Origin: Flavobacterium psychrophilum
GTDB lineage: Bacteria > Bacteroidota > Bacteroidia > Flavobacteriales > Flavobacteriaceae
Reading direction: 5' to 3'
Assembly (NCBI GenBank): GCA_945872875.1
Contig: CAMCBB010000110.1
Location: 1 to 5,191 of the forward strand
DNA length: 5,191 nucleotides
The translations under genes and the position numbers were made by a program. Positions within the stretch are counted from its first letter, which is position 1; every line of letters starts with the position of its first letter. Positions 4,272 to 5,191 of this stretch are shown here, one piece after another. The notes under the pieces are model-generated. The model was not told the origin of the DNA. It searched no databases and saw only the letters and a list, made by a program, of their open reading frames with translations.

Positions 4272-5191
4272 TTATTTTAAAATTATTTTTTGCGTTTCTT
4301 CAGTTCCTTCACTCATAATTTTAGCCATGTAAATACCTTTTTGTAAAGAAGATAAGTTTAATTGGCTATCACTAGTTACCTGATTCATTGTGTAAACTGT
4401 TTTTCCGGTAATATCCATAACAACAACATCTGCTGGAGTTTCAGTTTTTATTTTCACTATTCCGTTTGAAGGATTTGGATATACTTTAAACTTAGAATCT
4501 GAAGTAAATGAGTTATTAGACAATGCTACTGTGGCAACTTTTGATTGCATTATAGCTTTTGTAGCTGGATTTTGAATAAATACAATAACTTCTAAATCTG
4601 ACATATCTTCAATAAATAATCCTGTTAAAGTAGTTTGGAAATTATTTACTGTTTGAACATCATGAGTAAAACTTACTGAATCTCCACTAGCACTTGACAT
4701 CATTTTCATAAAAACATTATGAAATTCTGTTTCACCATTAGATGCGATATTTCCAGTAGTTAATTTTTCTACTACTGCAACATATAAATTAAAGTTTCCA
4801 GTTAAATAAGGCGTTGTAGTTACTTGAACCGACATGACATTTCCTATTAATGATTTAGAAGCATTAATTGCAAAATAAGCTGGATTTGCAACAGCATTAG
4901 TTAAATCTGATTCTAAAGCTGCAGCGTTGAAATTTGTTCCGTCTTTAGCATCCACATATAAAGTTGGCGCTCCAGTTACTCCATAATAAGTAACTCGTGT
5001 CCCTGTTTCTGCAGTATAATATGGATCTCCTGTTCCAGGCCAATTCACTTGATAACTAATTAAAGAAAATTCGTTTGGATGATTTGCTAAAAATGGGCTG
5101 AAATAAGTCCCATTAAAGCTAGCACATGGGGGACAAGTTGAACTTGAGAATTTTTCATATAACGGTACTCTGGTAGTTGAACCACTTGCAA
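4272..5191 (-). CDS. Secreted thioredoxin-fold (Omp28-like) protein with T9SS type A sorting domain; 5' end outside window
   Basis: The frame is open to the window edge, giving 305 visible residues. The GTG at 5048 is internal: the 47 residues before it are clearly coding. They contain LYEKFSSSTCPPCASFN (10-26), whose CPPC (19-22) matches a thioredoxin-like active site. GVTGAPTLYVD (70-80) supplies the expected cis-Pro loop before a beta strand. A later block, TEFHNVFMKMMSSASG (154-169), resembles the conserved H..v.k m.p..G region of Omp28-type outer-membrane proteins. A T9SS type A tag follows from about 232: KVYPNPSNGIVKI (235-247), MDITGKTVYT (258-267), LQKGIYMAKI (282-291), ending KIILK. 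The protein is therefore probably a surface or secreted member of the Omp28/thioredoxin-like group. Whether it acts in disulfide or peptide chemistry is not known. The signal peptide must lie upstream of the window. The stop is followed 9 bp later by a strong hairpin. Confidence 0.87.
   Translation of the reverse strand, partial: ASGSTTRVPLYEKFSSSTCPPCASFNGTYFSPFLANHPNEFSLISYQVNWPGTGDPYYTAETGTRVTYYGVTGAPTLYVDAKDGTNFNAAALESDLTNAVANPAYFAINASKSLIGNVMSVQVTTTPYLTGNFNLYVAVVEKLTTGNIASNGETEFHNVFMKMMSSASGDSVSFTHDVQTVNNFQTTLTGLFIEDMSDLEVIVFIQNPATKAIMQSKVATVALSNNSFTSDSKFKVYPNPSNGIVKIKTETPADVVVMDITGKTVYTMNQVTSDSQLNLSSLQKGIYMAKIMSEGTEETQKIILK

Noticed and set aside
5046..5048. GTG start for the Omp28-like gene
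   Set aside because: The upstream codons are open to the window edge and encode a thioredoxin-like CPPC motif, so this GTG is an internal Val.
1..5191. CRISPR arrays, tRNA/rRNA genes, insertion sequences, phage or defence genes
   Set aside because: I saw no spaced direct repeats, no cloverleaf or rRNA-like sequence, no transposase or integrase frames and no terminal inverted repeats around any gene block.

Overview
The window looks like a chromosomal segment of a Flavobacteriaceae member, most likely Flavobacterium or a close relative. The DNA is very AT-rich. Start codons are preceded by A-rich leaders rather than clear Shine-Dalgarno sequences. Two proteins end in type A C-terminal sorting domains of the type IX secretion system (T9SS), which is confined to the Bacteroidetes/FCB group. 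This assignment rests on protein character and base composition, not on a database match.

Layout: only the first gene (1-403) is on the + strand. It is the 3' end of a large acyltransferase resembling the bifunctional ornithine-lipid synthase OlsF. It converges, across 9 bp with no visible hairpin, on a run of minus-strand genes that fills the rest of the window. Read in their own direction, from high to low coordinates, these are: (i) the 3' part of a secreted thioredoxin-fold/Omp28-like protein with a CPPC motif and a T9SS tag (5191-4272); (ii) a small secreted T9SS cargo of unknown function (4218-3493), ended by a good intrinsic terminator; (iii) a D-2-hydroxyacid dehydrogenase (3388-2432); and (iv) a tightly packed set of four envelope genes, namely a TM2-domain protein, a DUF2752 protein with a CPSCGTTR motif, a DUF4870/Tic20-like membrane protein and an M48 zinc metalloprotease (2389-413).

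The four envelope genes are separated by 3 bp, then overlap by 4 bp (ATGA), then by 11 bp, so they are almost certainly co-transcribed and translationally coupled. Three are small integral membrane proteins of unknown function and the fourth is a membrane-anchored protease facing the periplasm. A shared role in envelope protein or lipid quality control is plausible but is inference. The two T9SS cargo genes are 53 bp apart, and most of that gap is a perfect 14-bp inverted repeat. The 104-bp gap between the second cargo gene and the dehydrogenase holds three inverted repeats in a row, one of them the terminator.

The window shows no tRNA, rRNA, CRISPR array, insertion sequence or recombination site. 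No stretch over 300 bp lacks a gene. Several automatic start calls in this region are misleading: alternative-codon starts at 1219, 4248 and 5048 on the minus strand and at 29 on the plus strand. The starts or open ends given here differ for stated reasons.
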